From NCBI GenBank assembly GCA_021399435.1, contig JAJTUP010000130.1, forward strand, positions 1 through 64,000: a stretch of 64,000 bases of DNA, read 5' to 3'. Position 1 is the first letter of the stretch. Each line of letters starts with the position of its first letter. This stretch comes from Diaporthe sp. PMI_573. Taxonomy: Eukaryota > Ascomycota > Sordariomycetes > Diaporthales > Diaporthaceae. This document shows positions 46,123 to 57,569 of this stretch, one piece after another. The notes under the pieces were generated by a model that was given only the letters and a program-made list of their open reading frames with translations, made no database searches and was not told where the DNA came from. The translations under genes and the position numbers were made by a program.

Positions 46123-49100
46123 CAGTGATGTTATTGGATTGGATTGGAGCTGGATCCGAGCCTCGATCCAATCCAGTCCAGACGTGGGGACAGGCAGCCT
46201 CCAGGATATCCAGAACCGATCCAGTTCATATTTTTACCCTTTTGGGACAATCAATGAGCCGCTGAATAAGCAGACTTGGAGTAGAACTGTTCTTGTCCTT
46301 GGGTTATGACACCACCTAACTACGGAGCTCATGTTCTCTAGCAACTTGCGTCTCCAGTATGTTCTTCTCGCTTCCATCATCTTCGCCGCCTTCCTCTCCC
46401 TCACCCAGCCCATCCGCCCCAACTGTACTCCCTGCCTCACCCTCCATCAAACCGATGGCAGAGTCATCAAATGCCTTCTGCTCCGGGCGACCATACCAAG
46501 CTCGTAAGCACTCGCTGGCTTCAATGACGTCCATCCGGAGCCGTGAGCGATGATCTGTAAGGAGGAGCTTGGCGCTGCTAAAAAGGCGCTCACACTCATC
46601 CGACATGGGAGGCAGGGCTAAAACGTCCAGCGCCATACGAGCTAGGTCCGTCTGCGAGTGGTAGCGCTCATTCCAGTACTGGATGGGGTCGAATTCCTCG
46701 TCATCATTAAGGCCGATAACGTCAGCGGTGATAAACTCATTGTAGTGATCCGTTGAGGGCAGTTCGGGGCTTGAATTAGGGTCGAGGTGGTGTAGTTTGA
46801 GACGCTTGTGGTTTCTCACTGAAGTAAACGATTTCTCTTTCGGTTCTGTGGCCTTAAAGACGTGGGTAGGAACTGGCGCGCCGTGGGCGAACTTGCCTTT
46901 GTATTCGTCAACCCAGAGCTCCTTAACTGCTCCAACAGCAGCTTGGATCCAGGCACGCTTATCATCACTGCCATTCCAAACCTGATAGTACCATTGGTTC
47001 TTAAGGCTTGGATTCAACGATATGGCGGCGTAGTAAGCGGGCGATTCATCGGCCTTGTTGTAGTACTTCTCGCATTTCTGCCAGGCAACTTCTGCAGCCG
47101 CAGCAAGCCAGTTATAGTCGTCGAATTCGTTCTGCTTATCCTGTCTATTCGGGCCACGCTTCCGCATTGCGTCTTCGGCGAGCTGTTCAAACTTTCGCTG
47201 AGCAAGGTGGATTTCAGTCTATAAGCCAGTCTAGCGATTGAAAATGATCTGCAAGAGTCCACTGTCTGCCTTCGTTCATTACTGTGGCCTCGTAGAATGT
47301 CTCGAGTTGGTCATGGAGGTGTCCGAGTTCGTCCCATTGCCGTGGGCTGAGGCGTTGGTCCAGGACGTCTCTGTCGCTTCGTGGAGGCTCATATTGATCG
47401 CAGAAGAGCTGGATACGTTCTTTGACATTAAGAGCGCGTCCAATCGATAAGAAATAAGAATTCCAGCGTGTTGACTGACTTTGAACAAGCTGCAACAAAC
47501 TCCAACGTCAGTACTGAAACCGGAAGTGTAGGACGCCGCGACTACCTTGCGACGCGCACCAGGGGGCTTACCTCCAATCCGTCAAATGCAGCCAGATCGC
47601 CGCCAATTTGTATTGATCTGAAGAATTGGCGCCGTTGAGGGCTAGCTCTAATGTATCGTACGATATTATGGAGCCTCCCAATTGCACCGCGCTTCTTCCA
47701 CAGCTCACGAATCCGTGTGTAGTCCCCTTCTCGATACGCAGAGTCCAGATCCTTGCAGGTCTTCGCAGCATCCTTTCCCATAATAAACGCCTGGGCGCAG
47801 AGATTGACGATATGGCCAAAACACCGAAGGCGTCGTCGTACGCGATGTTTCCTGCTCATGTGCGGGTAAAGAGCCTGCAGGACCAGGTCGATGCAGGCAT
47901 CACTCGAACTTGCATTGTCTGCCATGAAATAACCGATCCGGCCACTGATCCCGTAGTCATCAAATATATGTAGGAGGACATCTGCCATATTCTCACCTGA
48001 ATGTTCGCCAACCAGTTCGCGAAGAGCCAGAACAACCGTTCTTCTCTTGCCGCTTCTGTTGATAAAGTGCGCGACACACCCAAGGATAGCCTGATAGTTC
48101 GGTGACGTCCATAAATCGAACGATATCGATATATTGCTGTGGGCCGCTTGCATTTCTTGACGCAGGTTGTCCTTTCGTGCCTCAAAGGCCTCTATTATCC
48201 ATCTGCGAATCACTAGTCTCGCCTTTGGAAGGAGTGTTGTCAGGCCAGGGAAAACATAGAAGAGGAGTTCGCGAAAGTATAGGTTCTCGATTTGAAAGAA
48301 GGCGATGTGACAATAGACGATCCATCGAATCAGAAGTTCCTTGAACTCGTCAAATCGGCGTTTGAATACAACGGTGGATATGTTGTTGAAGTCGACAATT
48401 GATGGCTGCGATGGGTGGCGCTTTGGATGTCTGTGCTCACCAGTCTCCCTATCGATTTGGTGTTTCGATTCCAGGTGGTCTAAGGCAGTACAATTGCCCT
48501 TGCCGGAAATAGGAAGTCCCTGTTGGCGCTGCTGCTGTTCGCACAGATAACAGTACCAGAACCTCTTCGTCGGGTCCTGCTTGAGTTGTATGTCTTCACC
48601 ATACTGCCAGACGACTGATGTCCTTTTCTTGGTGTGCTTTTGGGACTTTGCCACAACAGAGAAGCGTACATATTGCTTCCCATTCAGCTTGAATTCGTCG
48701 GGTTCGATCAGGGCTCCGTCGGGGTCGTTTGGGCGAGGACTAATATATGTTGGAGCAAGAATAACTCTGTCAGAATCAGGACGGCGACCGCTGGCAGCAC
48801 CGAAATAGCTGGAGATAGTGGCCATGGTGTAGCTGGTGAGTGGACTGTTCAGACACGTCTGCCACAGTAGAAGGACTGCTGAAGTCGCGAGCGACGCGTT
48901 TGCCTCCATGCTTTTAATAGCGTAGCAATCTGCACGCGTTGGATGTTAACCCAATAGCGGAACGATAGTTCGCGCGTCGTGTCGTGGTCTGCGACGGCAA
49001 GCTGCGACGGGAGACTCCTCATGACCACTCAATTAGGCTTAGCTCTTGCCTTATCAGGTTAGACCATTGGAGCTCCAGGAGCTGGTTGCCAATCAATCCA

Positions 49101-49196
49101 ATCCAGTCCAAATCTTCGAGAAACCCAAATCCAGTCCAGCCATTTTCCGACAAATCCAGTCCAATCCAAATTGCCTCCAATCCAATAACATCACTG
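46123..49196 (-). mobile_element. hAT-superfamily DNA transposon (3074 bp)
   Basis: TIR CAGTGATGTTATTGGATTGG and its complement at the right end; 8-bp target duplication AACAGAGT at 46115-46122 and 49197-49204. The CAGTG start and 8-bp TSD are classic for hAT. Subterminal regions on both sides carry repeated ATCCAGTCCA/CCAATCCAA words, the kind of motif bound by hAT transposases. The transposase is on the minus strand. Confidence 0.95.
46316..48909 (-). pseudogene. hAT transposase with BED finger, frameshifted
   Basis: A BED-type zinc finger (FWYCYLCEQQ ... LDHLESKH) near residues 115-155 is followed by the RNase-H core with SFDLWTSPN and FMADNASSSD. An intron lies at 47571-47490. The C-terminal hAT dimerisation domain (ALDVLALPPMSDECERLFS) lies at 46500-46650. 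Between TLADHFQSLDWLI and EIHLAQRKFEQ the frame changes by one base at about 47216, giving a TGA in the first frame. So the transposase is probably inactive, although one indel is the only defect seen. Alternatively the change marks a small unrecognised splice. Confidence 0.85.
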
Positions 49197-50506
49197 AACA
49201 GAGTCAGGCTTCCCACCAAGCTGGATCATCAAGCCTACTCCAAATGGGTGGACAGATAACAAGACTGGTCTTGAATGGATTCAGCACTTCGACAAGCATA
49301 CGAAGCAACAGACAAAGGGTGCGTACCGGATGCTTATCCTTGATGGCCATGAGAGCCATGTATCAGCAGAGTTTGAGCAGTACTGCAAAGAGCACAACAT
49401 TATCCCTATCAGCATGCCACCGCATTCTTCTCATCTGCTCCAGCCATTGGATGTTGGATTATTCTCGCCATTGAAGCGTGCATATGGTGATGAGATCAAT
49501 CTCTTCATCCGGGCCTCTATCAACCACATCACCAAGTCTGAGTTCTTCATTGCATTCAAGGCAGCCCACGACAAGATCTTTACAGAAGAAAACATGAGAT
49601 CTGGGTTTAGAGGAGCTGGGATTTCTCCATGGGACCCAGATTCTGTTATTTCCAAGCTGGATGTCCGCCTACAAACTCCATTACCATCTATACCAGCTTC
49701 CCCCCGAAACTGGGAGTCACAAACACCTTCCAATGCTCAGCAGACTGTCCAGCAATCAAGTTTTATCAAGGGCAAGATATCTACCCATCAGGGAAGCTCT
49801 CCTACACCAATTATGGAGGCAGTGGATCGGCTGGCGAAGGGTGCACAAGTGATGGCGCACTCACTCACCATGATGAGCGAGCAGATCCGCACACTTCAAG
49901 ACGCCAACATAGCACTCGCCAAACGCCGGAGGGCCAAAAGAACACGAGTGCAGCTGGGAGGAGCACTTAGTATTGAGGATTCCCAGGTGATAATTGAAGA
50001 GAAACAAAAGGGGAAGCGGCTGGCTGGTGAAATGGCTGGTGGTGCCGAGGAGGCGGACCGCGGCGGACCGCCTCAACGACGATGTGGCAACTGCGGCGAG
50101 ACTGGGCATTATGCAAAAACTTGTAAGAAAGATGTAGAAGGGTCTAGTCAGTCAGATTCTGAGTGTATAATAGTACATTCTTAAGCGGTCCGCGGCGGAT
50201 TGCCCAAATAGTTGGTCTGGCTGGTATAGATTGAGGTTGATCTTGCATGGCTGAAATGCTCCATTTTGGTGGGGAAGCCGATTTTCCCACCAAAAGTCAA
50301 CAACTTCAGACTAGCACTGCAGCCATGCAAACATCTCTAAATGAATGAAATTAATTGAAAGTAAGCAAATAAGACTAGTTGGCACCAATTGGTGCCAAAT
50401 TTAATTGATTCTTTTACACTCGGTGGGTGCTAGGGTTGACAAAAGTCAGTAGACTTGATGAAAATCGCTCGCTAGGTGGTACCGCTCGCTGGGTGGTAAA
50501 CCACGT

Positions 50507-52528
50507 TAACCCTTTAACAGATTTTACTTATAATAGTATTTTGTTAGCCTTTTACTAGCTTTCTGCTGTAATGTTCTAATTTTGTTTAAATATTAAGTTA
50601 TATATTGTTATGGACCAACACATTGGCACCAAGGGGACCCGTTTGAGAGACCCCAAAGTCCAGGATCGGATGCCACGACGCAAGGAATATCGCACTAAGG
50701 TGCGGAGTCACGGGACGCGCCAGGACTCCAGGGTTAGGGTCAGGGACCCGCCAGCCCAGGATGGACCGACAGGACCGCCAACGGTCCTGACGATGACAAG
50801 ACTGGACCGCTCACGCCTACGACGGTCCACACGGTCCAACACCAAGGGACGATGAAGAGTCAGAACATATAAGGACATGTCATCACCACAGTAGATAGCT
50901 TTTATAGAAGACTCTTCAGTCGTCAATCTAAGTATTCAGTCCAACAACTGGATAGCCTCACAGCTAGTGATCATACTCTCGAACGATTGAATAGTCTCTT
51001 CGTACACCGAACAGTCTAAGTACACCTCTACGCCGAACTGCTAACATAAATCCTATAGGTTACCTATCGAACCCAAAGAAGTTTTGGTGTTATCATTACA
51101 CCTTTTAATAATATATTAAAATAATATATAAGAAAAAGAAGGGGTATGAAAGTACTGTAGGCTTATTGATACGGCTAATACTAGGTACCTTTTTCTCTAG
51201 TGGCCTAGCTATCAGATAACACACCTAATACTCTGTCACAACTCTTAACGTTGCAGGGGATGTTAAGCCCATCCCAACTGTTCCATCCCTCCAAGAGCTT
51301 AGTCCAGGATTTTAGTGTACTCAGTCAAATCCCGGAGCACTCTCGTGTCGTTCACCCGAGCGACTTTCCGCTTTGCACTTGCGCATACACCGTGAGCTAT
51401 GCTGGGGCCCAGTAGATACTATATGTCTGTCGTTCAGACCCCACGATACACGGACATTGATACTAGCTGCTGGCTCACCGGCTACTTCAGATACCCCTGG
51501 TGGCCCGGACAGAATTGTGAGCAACTTTGACACTGATCTGGCCAACCATTGCTGGCATTACATGAATTGCATCAGCATTACATCACCACGTTCCACTTTG
51601 ACAGGATTAAAGGTGTGAGCACACTGGCCAGACGAGGCTCATGATCTCATCCATATGCGAGGCGCATTTCCTTGACTTCAAGATTCTGGCATTTACCTAA
51701 GGCCCAGCGTAGAACTGTAGGAATGGAAAGAGACCCGGATACCAACCAAGCTTTTGTGAAACATAATCAGGAGCCTGGCTCATACAATCTGTGCCATTTG
51801 TCCAGATTTGCAGGTTCTGCACAGAATGCTAACGCTACAGTACTAAGAACATCGAGACTTCGGTACGGCTGTGGATGAAAGAAAGGTTCGGTAAGCAGGT
51901 ACGGGAAGAAAGGATGTGGCGGGATGTCCGTGAGTTCGGCCACTACTTTATAGAAGCCAGAGACCTTCCGGGGCAATAACTTGGCGCGATGGAGACGCTT
52001 GCATCTACCACTGAAATCAGCGGCAGATGATTGCCAATGCGTAAGGAGCACACTGCCAGATATTACCTTCGATTTCAAACAAAAAAAAGAAAATAAAAAA
52101 TTACCGATACCCGTGACAGGTGTGACTGGTCACAGCTGTTACGCATAGACGTTACCCATTTTGATACTCAAGCCGAAGACATCAGCCAATCGAGTACTGC
52201 CTTCCTGGTGATCGGATCTTCCGGTGCGCCCTCGCGAAGAACGGACCTTTCGCGTTAAGAGCTTCGTTCCATTCGGTCATTCCAAACGAGCCGAACCCCG
52301 GGATCGAGCGTGAGGGGCTCTGCACATAGAGTTCTGGTCAAGCTTGGCCGCCAGGTTCATGGATCTAGCACGAGCGAATCGGGATGGTGCAACCTGATTG
52401 ATCAGAGGTACTGGCCTTCTACAGATTAATTCATGTTGAGAAGGGAATTTAAGGTGGGAATTCTAGGAGAGAGAGATTCCTTGGGTCCCTTGGTGGCTCA
52501 CTGTTGTTGACCAAAACCAACCTCTACC
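50507..52528. other. Intergenic, 2 kb, with possible LTR
   Basis: A short AT-rich part is followed by a possible LTR (50606-51100, listed separately), an AT tract near 51105-51145, and then ordinary sequence to the P450 start. The ORFs here have no recognisable domain. The region upstream of 52528 serves as promoter of the broken P450. Confidence 0.45.
50606..51100 (+). repeat. Possible solo LTR or LTR fragment
   Basis: It starts TGTTATGGACC, ends TATCATTACA, and has a TATA-like CATATAAGGA in the middle third, an architecture like a gypsy or copia LTR of about 495 bp. The ends are only weakly inverted, and I see no 5-bp target duplication (TATAT left, CCTTT right). The identification is therefore tentative. 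Confidence 0.35.
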
Positions 52529-54296
52529 ATGGTCTCACTCCTCGAAGAGTCTCTCCCAAGCCCTGCCGGCGCCCTGTTCGGTGTCGGCGTGTGCTTCGCC
52601 CTGTGGCTTGGAGGCTACGTCATTTATCAAGTGTATTTACACCCCTTGGCTCGATTCCCTGGGCCGTTCTGGGCGTCTGTGACCGATCTCTGGCAAACCT
52701 ACCAATGTTTGACTCTCAAACAACCATACACCTTGATGGAATTGCACGCGAAATATGGCCAGTTCGTTCGATATGGCCCAGATAAACTCAGCATTACGGC
52801 TGAGGGTGCCATCCCCTTGATCTATCAGAAAGGTGGACGTACGATGCCGAAGACCGAGTATTACGATGGGTTCGGAGCGCCTAATCCCACCCTGTTCGGG
52901 ATGCGAGACGAAGAGGTGAGAGTCTTGACGTGTAGCACTTGTGGTCAGAACTGAGTAATCGAAAGAAGCACTCTATCCGCAGACGCCATATGTCACACAG
53001 CTTTTCCATCAGCTATGTCAAAGACATGGAGAAGTATCTCGACGAGAATGTTTTGATACTCAGGAACAAAGTTGCAGGATATGCGGAGCGAGGAGCCGCC
53101 TTCAACTTGAAACAGCTCATCCAATTCTACGTAGTTGATGTCCTTGGGGAGTTGGCTTTCAGCCAGTCCTTCGGAATTCAAGTCGCTGACGATGAGTCCC
53201 TGGTCCCGCCCGCCCATCGAACACACTCTCCTCGCCGTGGTCACCGGATCGTGGCCGGCGATGACTTTCGCGCTCAAGAAGTGGCTACCGAGAACCCCTC
53301 ACAAGGGCCTGCAGACACTCTTTAACGGCAGAGCGGCGTGCGCGTCCTTGGCCTCACGCTGCGTCAAGCGAAGGATTGAGGCGCTGAAGGATGAGAAGTT
53401 TTAGGGAACTGATGAGCAGAGAAAAGACATTCTCACCAATCTCATTCTTGCGAAAGACCCAGACACCGGCGAGAATCTCACCCAGGCTAATTTAGAAACC
53501 CAGGCCTTTGGGTTCATGTATGTGTCAACTTCTTTTGGCTTTGTTGATATTGTTTACTGATTGCGAGACGTGGGCGACAGCATCGCAGGAACGCATACAA
53601 CTAGTGCGACAACGACATTATTATTCTGGAATCTCCTTCATAACCCGGATGCTATGGATAGATGCGTAGACGAGGTGGCAGACAAGCTCCCAGGTTTGAG
53701 TTCTGATAAGATCGCGTATTCGGTGACGGAGGTGGAAGCGTCACTGCCTTTTCTCCGCCAGTGTGTGCGAGAGAACTTCCGTTCTACGCCAGTATTCACT
53801 ATGCTACTTCCGCGGAGGGTCATGGCGCCTAGAGGTATCGTGATTGCGGGCAAACAGATTCCACAAGGAGTAAGTCACACTATTGCCTTGAAAGCTTAGA
53901 TGTAGCACGCCGAGTTAACATCTCGCTCAGACCTCGGTTGCAGTCTGTAACCATGCATTTCACCACGACCCCGCGATCTGGGGTGTCGAACATAATGTGT
54001 TCGATCCAGACCGGTGGGAGAAAGCAGAAAATGCAAAGCGGGCCAGATACCTCATGCATTTCGGCCTTGGAGGGCGGCAATGCATTGGGAAGACGGTGGC
54101 TCAGACCAATATCTACAAGTTGGCGAGCACCTTGTTGAGGGAGTTTGAGTTCTGCCTAGCCGACGCGGAGGAAAGAGAGGCAGTATCGCGAGGGGACTTT
54201 CGAGGTGTACTTCCGCCACTCATCACTGTTGGTATCAGTGATTTGGAGGGTCCTCTAATGGTGAGAGCGAAGAAAAGGGATGCAGCAACGGGTTGA
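52529..54296 (+). pseudogene. Cytochrome P450, frameshifted and with a premature stop
   Basis: Exons 52529-52915, 52966-53517, 53581-53869 and 53931-54296 would encode about 530 aa. A TM anchor and HPLARFPGPF hinge start the protein. The I-helix is IIAGTHTTSATT (split by the second intron), ExxR lies in RENFR, FDPDRW precedes the haem loop FGLGGRQCIGK. Exon 2 carries one surplus base (or four) in the C-rich run at 53204-53215, and an in-frame TAG at 53402-53404 where relatives continue. The stop could come from a CAG by a C-to-T change of the RIP type. With two independent lesions, this gene is likely dead unlike its siblings. It may be the right edge of the cluster. Confidence 0.85.
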
Positions 54297-56890
54297 GGTG
54301 TCGGACACGGTTGGGCTTTGGGTAATCTCGATAGTATGTGTACTTCAGAGTAGAATACACTGCTAAGCTTGTAATCAATCTTGGAACATGGTGAGAGGAG
54401 CCATCTTGACGCACGTAAATCGGTTCCTGGGCCCGTTGAATAAGGAAGACTGCTCTGCTATGGCAAGAAGTTCACCTAGTTGATCTATCCTATCATGATC
54501 AACCAACTACCTACAAGACTATTCTAGGAGTAGAATATTTAACCTATTGGACCAATTCTAGTGCTAGCGAAGTGTTCGGATGCTGGGATACCGCGAAAAA
54601 AGTCGTAATGCTCATGCAATAATATGCGGTGAATATCAAGCAGAGCACAATATTGCTCCAGGCCAAGCTAGGAATCCATGTGCTTTCTGATCGTAGGTAG
54701 TACTCCTCACCGGCCGTTTTATACACCTCCAGATCCTGCTGAGGCCTATTATCAACAAGTGACGGAGGTTGGGCCTTGCATCTAGGGCATCCGCTGTGCC
54801 TGTCATATGGAACTTGGTAAACCTCTTCATGTTCTTTGGGCTGGGTCTCCTGCTTCGCCCTCGCATTGTTCGCGTCTCGCAAGAGCTTTTCGACCAACTG
54901 CCTTCCGATGCCGAGAATGTGTTTTCCGTCTATGAGCTTCTTGCGACACTCTTCGCCAATTTTCGCTGTTGTGGGCGCCGCCAACTTTTCCTGTTCCGGC
55001 CATCTCTGTGCCTTGGCAATGCATCTCGAGAGCTACAGTGGATGCATGCAGACAGTCCTTGCGGCTGGGGACTTAATTCTCGACCAATTGGAGAATGCTC
55101 GGCTTCCTGTCTCCTTCCTGCACCGTAATGAACTACCTGCGTATCGTGACATGTGGCTGCATTCGGTAGATATGTAGTAGTACTACTTTTCGGTGAGTAA
55201 TCCTCTCTAGAAACATTGTGAAATCCAATGGAGCGTAGGTGGGGGCATTCTGGCTGTTGTCAACCTCGACGCATTTACCTTCAACCATCACCAAGCCGGC
55301 ATAGATGCCTCTTTCTTCGGCCGTCAACGGTTCCTGGGAGATCCGAATGGAAAATGGCTGCTTGAGTAAAATTGGTGGGTTGGGCAGTAACGTTGTCCTT
55401 GTCTGCTTCGACAGTCTGGGTCCGGCGCGGTAATAGCAGAACCGTTTCCTCTCCATCGCTGGTTCGTATCTATTGCACTGAGTTAGCCGACCAAGAAAAT
55501 GTCAAACGAGAACGGTACCCGTCTAGCCCGCCAGGTGCGGCGCTTTATGGAGAACAATCCAGTGACCAAGTCTCTCGAGAATTGACCAAAGACGCAAAAA
55601 AAATGATTCTTGAGATAGGGAACCTGGATTACTTTGTCGACAAATCCCAGGAGTTTGAACCGTTTCCTCCGGAGTGGACGGTGAAAAGATCATTTGAGTC
55701 AGAATATAAGAAGCTTCGAAAGCAATAACCAAACCTGCCAGATCTTAAAGGGAAACCCACTCGGATTGAAAATACGAAGGAGAAGGCCGACGACGAAGCC
55801 AAGAAGGCTAGGTGCTAGATGTCGTGGAAAACAAGGATTGGCTGATACTGGAAGCCTGGTAAATTTCCTTTTGATTGCCACTGTATCAGTGGTTCCCCAG
55901 CTCATGGCGAATGTCTATCTTTGGCATCACCCGCACTGTAGCCTACTTGGCCATGGGGTCTAGTGGAAGCTAACATATGGGAGTGCCATCTACCACACAA
56001 ATGATGAGAACGGTGATGAAACTGATCCTGGCCGTAAGCTGAGTACGCGGGCCTAGTGGCATTGCGGTAACTATTGCAAACCCGGCTATGATGCACAGGG
56101 CTTCTCAAGGGGATATATGTGTATTGATTATGGAGTCTTATTCATTTTCAATGATATCAAATGTCGTGTTAGATCGTGCAGGGGCGTCAAATGTTGTGTG
56201 GTTGGGAAGTCTTTGACTCAGAGGCTCCCAAGTCCAGGATCAGACTGCTCGAGCCGGGATGGAGTGTTTTCGTCTCTGGCGCTGATCAATAGAGCAAACA
56301 AATCAGGCCATACTGGAGGCTGGGAAATTGCGAATGGAGACAGAATCAAAAGCACACATGAGTGAAAGCCCTGTCGGCCGCGGGAATCGGCAAAGCTCAG
56401 CTCTGGCATCTGCAAAAGTCCCAGCTCTTGACCTTGTCAACCCAGGTTCGCCGAAGGGGCCAGGGAGTTTTGGCCGGATCTGGTGGGGCTTCCGGCACGG
56501 GCTTCCGGCCAGTGTTCCTCAAGTCAGATCCCATCTCCGGATACGGACGCGCCGAAATGATACGGATGTCCATATACTTGTATCAGGTCATGCACTGCAT
56601 CAGGCAGGTAATATGACTGAGGCGAGTGGGCTTGCTTGGCGTTGTTTCTACATTTCTTTTTGCAGTTAGTGTGTTTCCAACGGCTCCCCCAGGCCCAAGC
56701 ACAGTCCTAAGCTATACCCCCGCACTATAGTCCACGATGCTGCCGCACTGCCGCGGCGAGCCGGCGCCATCGGGCAGTTGTCGCTTGAAAGTGGACCCGG
56801 CAGATCCAATTGGGTATAGACGCCCCGCTTGTCCAGTCAGACTTTCAACGTATTGCCAGTGGAGAGCTGCAGATGATGGATGAAGCGATA
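54297..56890. other. Gene-poor stretch, 2.6 kb
   Basis: Several medium ORFs exist on both strands, but none begins at a good ATG with a recognisable domain. The minus-strand ORF 54544-54984 has one possible TM helix, lacks an ATG and ends without conserved features. The 55500-55730 plus-strand ORF ends in charged residues (EYKKLRKQ) and could be an exon remnant. I see no TE termini before 56891. Confidence 0.4.
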
Positions 56891-57042
56891 CCGTATTAAT
56901 TGAGAAAATTCAATTTTGCGCTAGGCCAGTAGTGGCATGGCGGCCAGCCACTGACCAGGGCCTCCATCAGGGGCAAATCGCCCCGTTTTTCACCCCGCCG
57001 GATTTGCTGTGCACCAGGACAAGGGCATTTTGCCAGTATGAG

Positions 57043-57168
57043 GGAGGAGGAGGAGGAGGAGGAGGAGGAGGAGGAGGAGGAGGAGGAGGAGGAGGAGGAG
57101 GAGGAGGAGGAGGAGGAGGAGGAGGAGGAGGAGGAGGAGGAGGAGGAGGAGGAGGAGGAAGAGGAAGT
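57043..57168. repeat. (GGA)n microsatellite, about 40 units
   Basis: Near-perfect GAG/GGA trinucleotide array inside the MITE, ending with a few GAA variants. Long ORFs through it (poly-Glu, poly-Gly, poly-Ser) are by-products of the repeat. Confidence 0.98.
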
Positions 57169-57170
57169 CC

Positions 57171-57345
57171 TCATGAGGCCACCACTATGCACTCCTGAAT
57201 TGCCTCGACTTCGTCATGGGCAATATACTCCTCTTGATCATCCAGACTAGTGACAGGTACCTCCTCGAAGAGCCTGACCTCGTCCACTACAGCCTCAGCC
57301 GTTTCCCAGCCAGAATAGTCGTACTGCGTGAAGTCGAATCCTTTG
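57171..57345 (-). pseudogene. Possible C-terminal fragment of a transposase
   Basis: Minus-strand frame of about 58 codons ending at TGA 57171-57173, with acidic residues (DDQEEYIAHDEVEAIQE) and no ATG. Inside a TA-flanked element, such a tail is most simply the remnant of a pogo/mariner transposase. The sequence itself does not show a catalytic motif. Confidence 0.35.
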
Positions 57346-57569
57346 ATCCGTAGGCTATGCCTCTCATCAAGTCACGCGGCAGTGGGAATAGCTTCAAAAG
57401 TCAGTTCTGGCCAGGAGAATGCAATAGGGGCTCGGAAATACCTGGGAATTGGGTTGTGCGGCCTTGGCGAGGCGCTATACTGGTTTTGGCAGCGCGTTAG
57501 GCCTGTTATCGTTAGAAAGGCTGGGGAAGCCTGCTAGCGCAAAATTGAATTTTCTCAATTAATACGGTA

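Larger units (their letters stand above)
45420..50184 (+). pseudogene. Pogo/Fot1 transposase interrupted by a hAT element
   Basis: The first part (45420-46122) encodes the HTH regions and the first catalytic Asp (YNFDETGF). The second (49205-50184) carries the remaining DDE residues in LILDGHESH and QPLDVGLF, and the CCHC knuckle CGNCGETGHYAKTC. The two parts together have the length of the intact copy at 26160-27842 and contain no other stop, so the hAT insertion is the only visible defect. This suggests the insertion is recent. It cannot make full-length transposase in its present state. Confidence 0.92.
44892..50506 (+). mobile_element. Second Fot1/pogo transposon, disrupted by two nested insertions
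   Basis: TIRs start ACGTGGTTTACCACCCAGCG at 44892 and at 50506 (complement), flanked by TA at 44890-44891 and 50507-50508. The left TIR is split by a 204-bp solo LTR, and the transposase gene is split by a 3.07-kb hAT element. Subtracting these leaves about 2.3 kb, matching the intact copy at 25838. The outer TIR sequence differs from that copy beyond ACGTGGTT, but the inner palindrome is shared. Confidence 0.92.
56891..57567. mobile_element. 677-bp TA-flanked MITE-like element (Tc1/mariner type)
   Basis: Perfect 34-bp terminal inverted repeats, starting CCGTATTAATTGAGAAAATT and ending in GCGCTAG (56891-56924 and 57534-57567). Flanking TA dinucleotides lie at 56889-56890 and 57568-57569. The length and the lack of a full transposase make it non-autonomous. 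The inside holds a GGA microsatellite and, on the minus strand, an open fragment that may be the tail of the parental transposase. Confidence 0.9.

Noticed and set aside
54544..54984. 146-aa minus-strand ORF as a membrane protein gene
   Set aside because: It lacks an ATG at the 5' end and has a single hydrophobic stretch with no recognisable family.
57038..57250. Poly-Glu, poly-Gly and poly-Ser ORFs
   Set aside because: All are translations of the GGA microsatellite.
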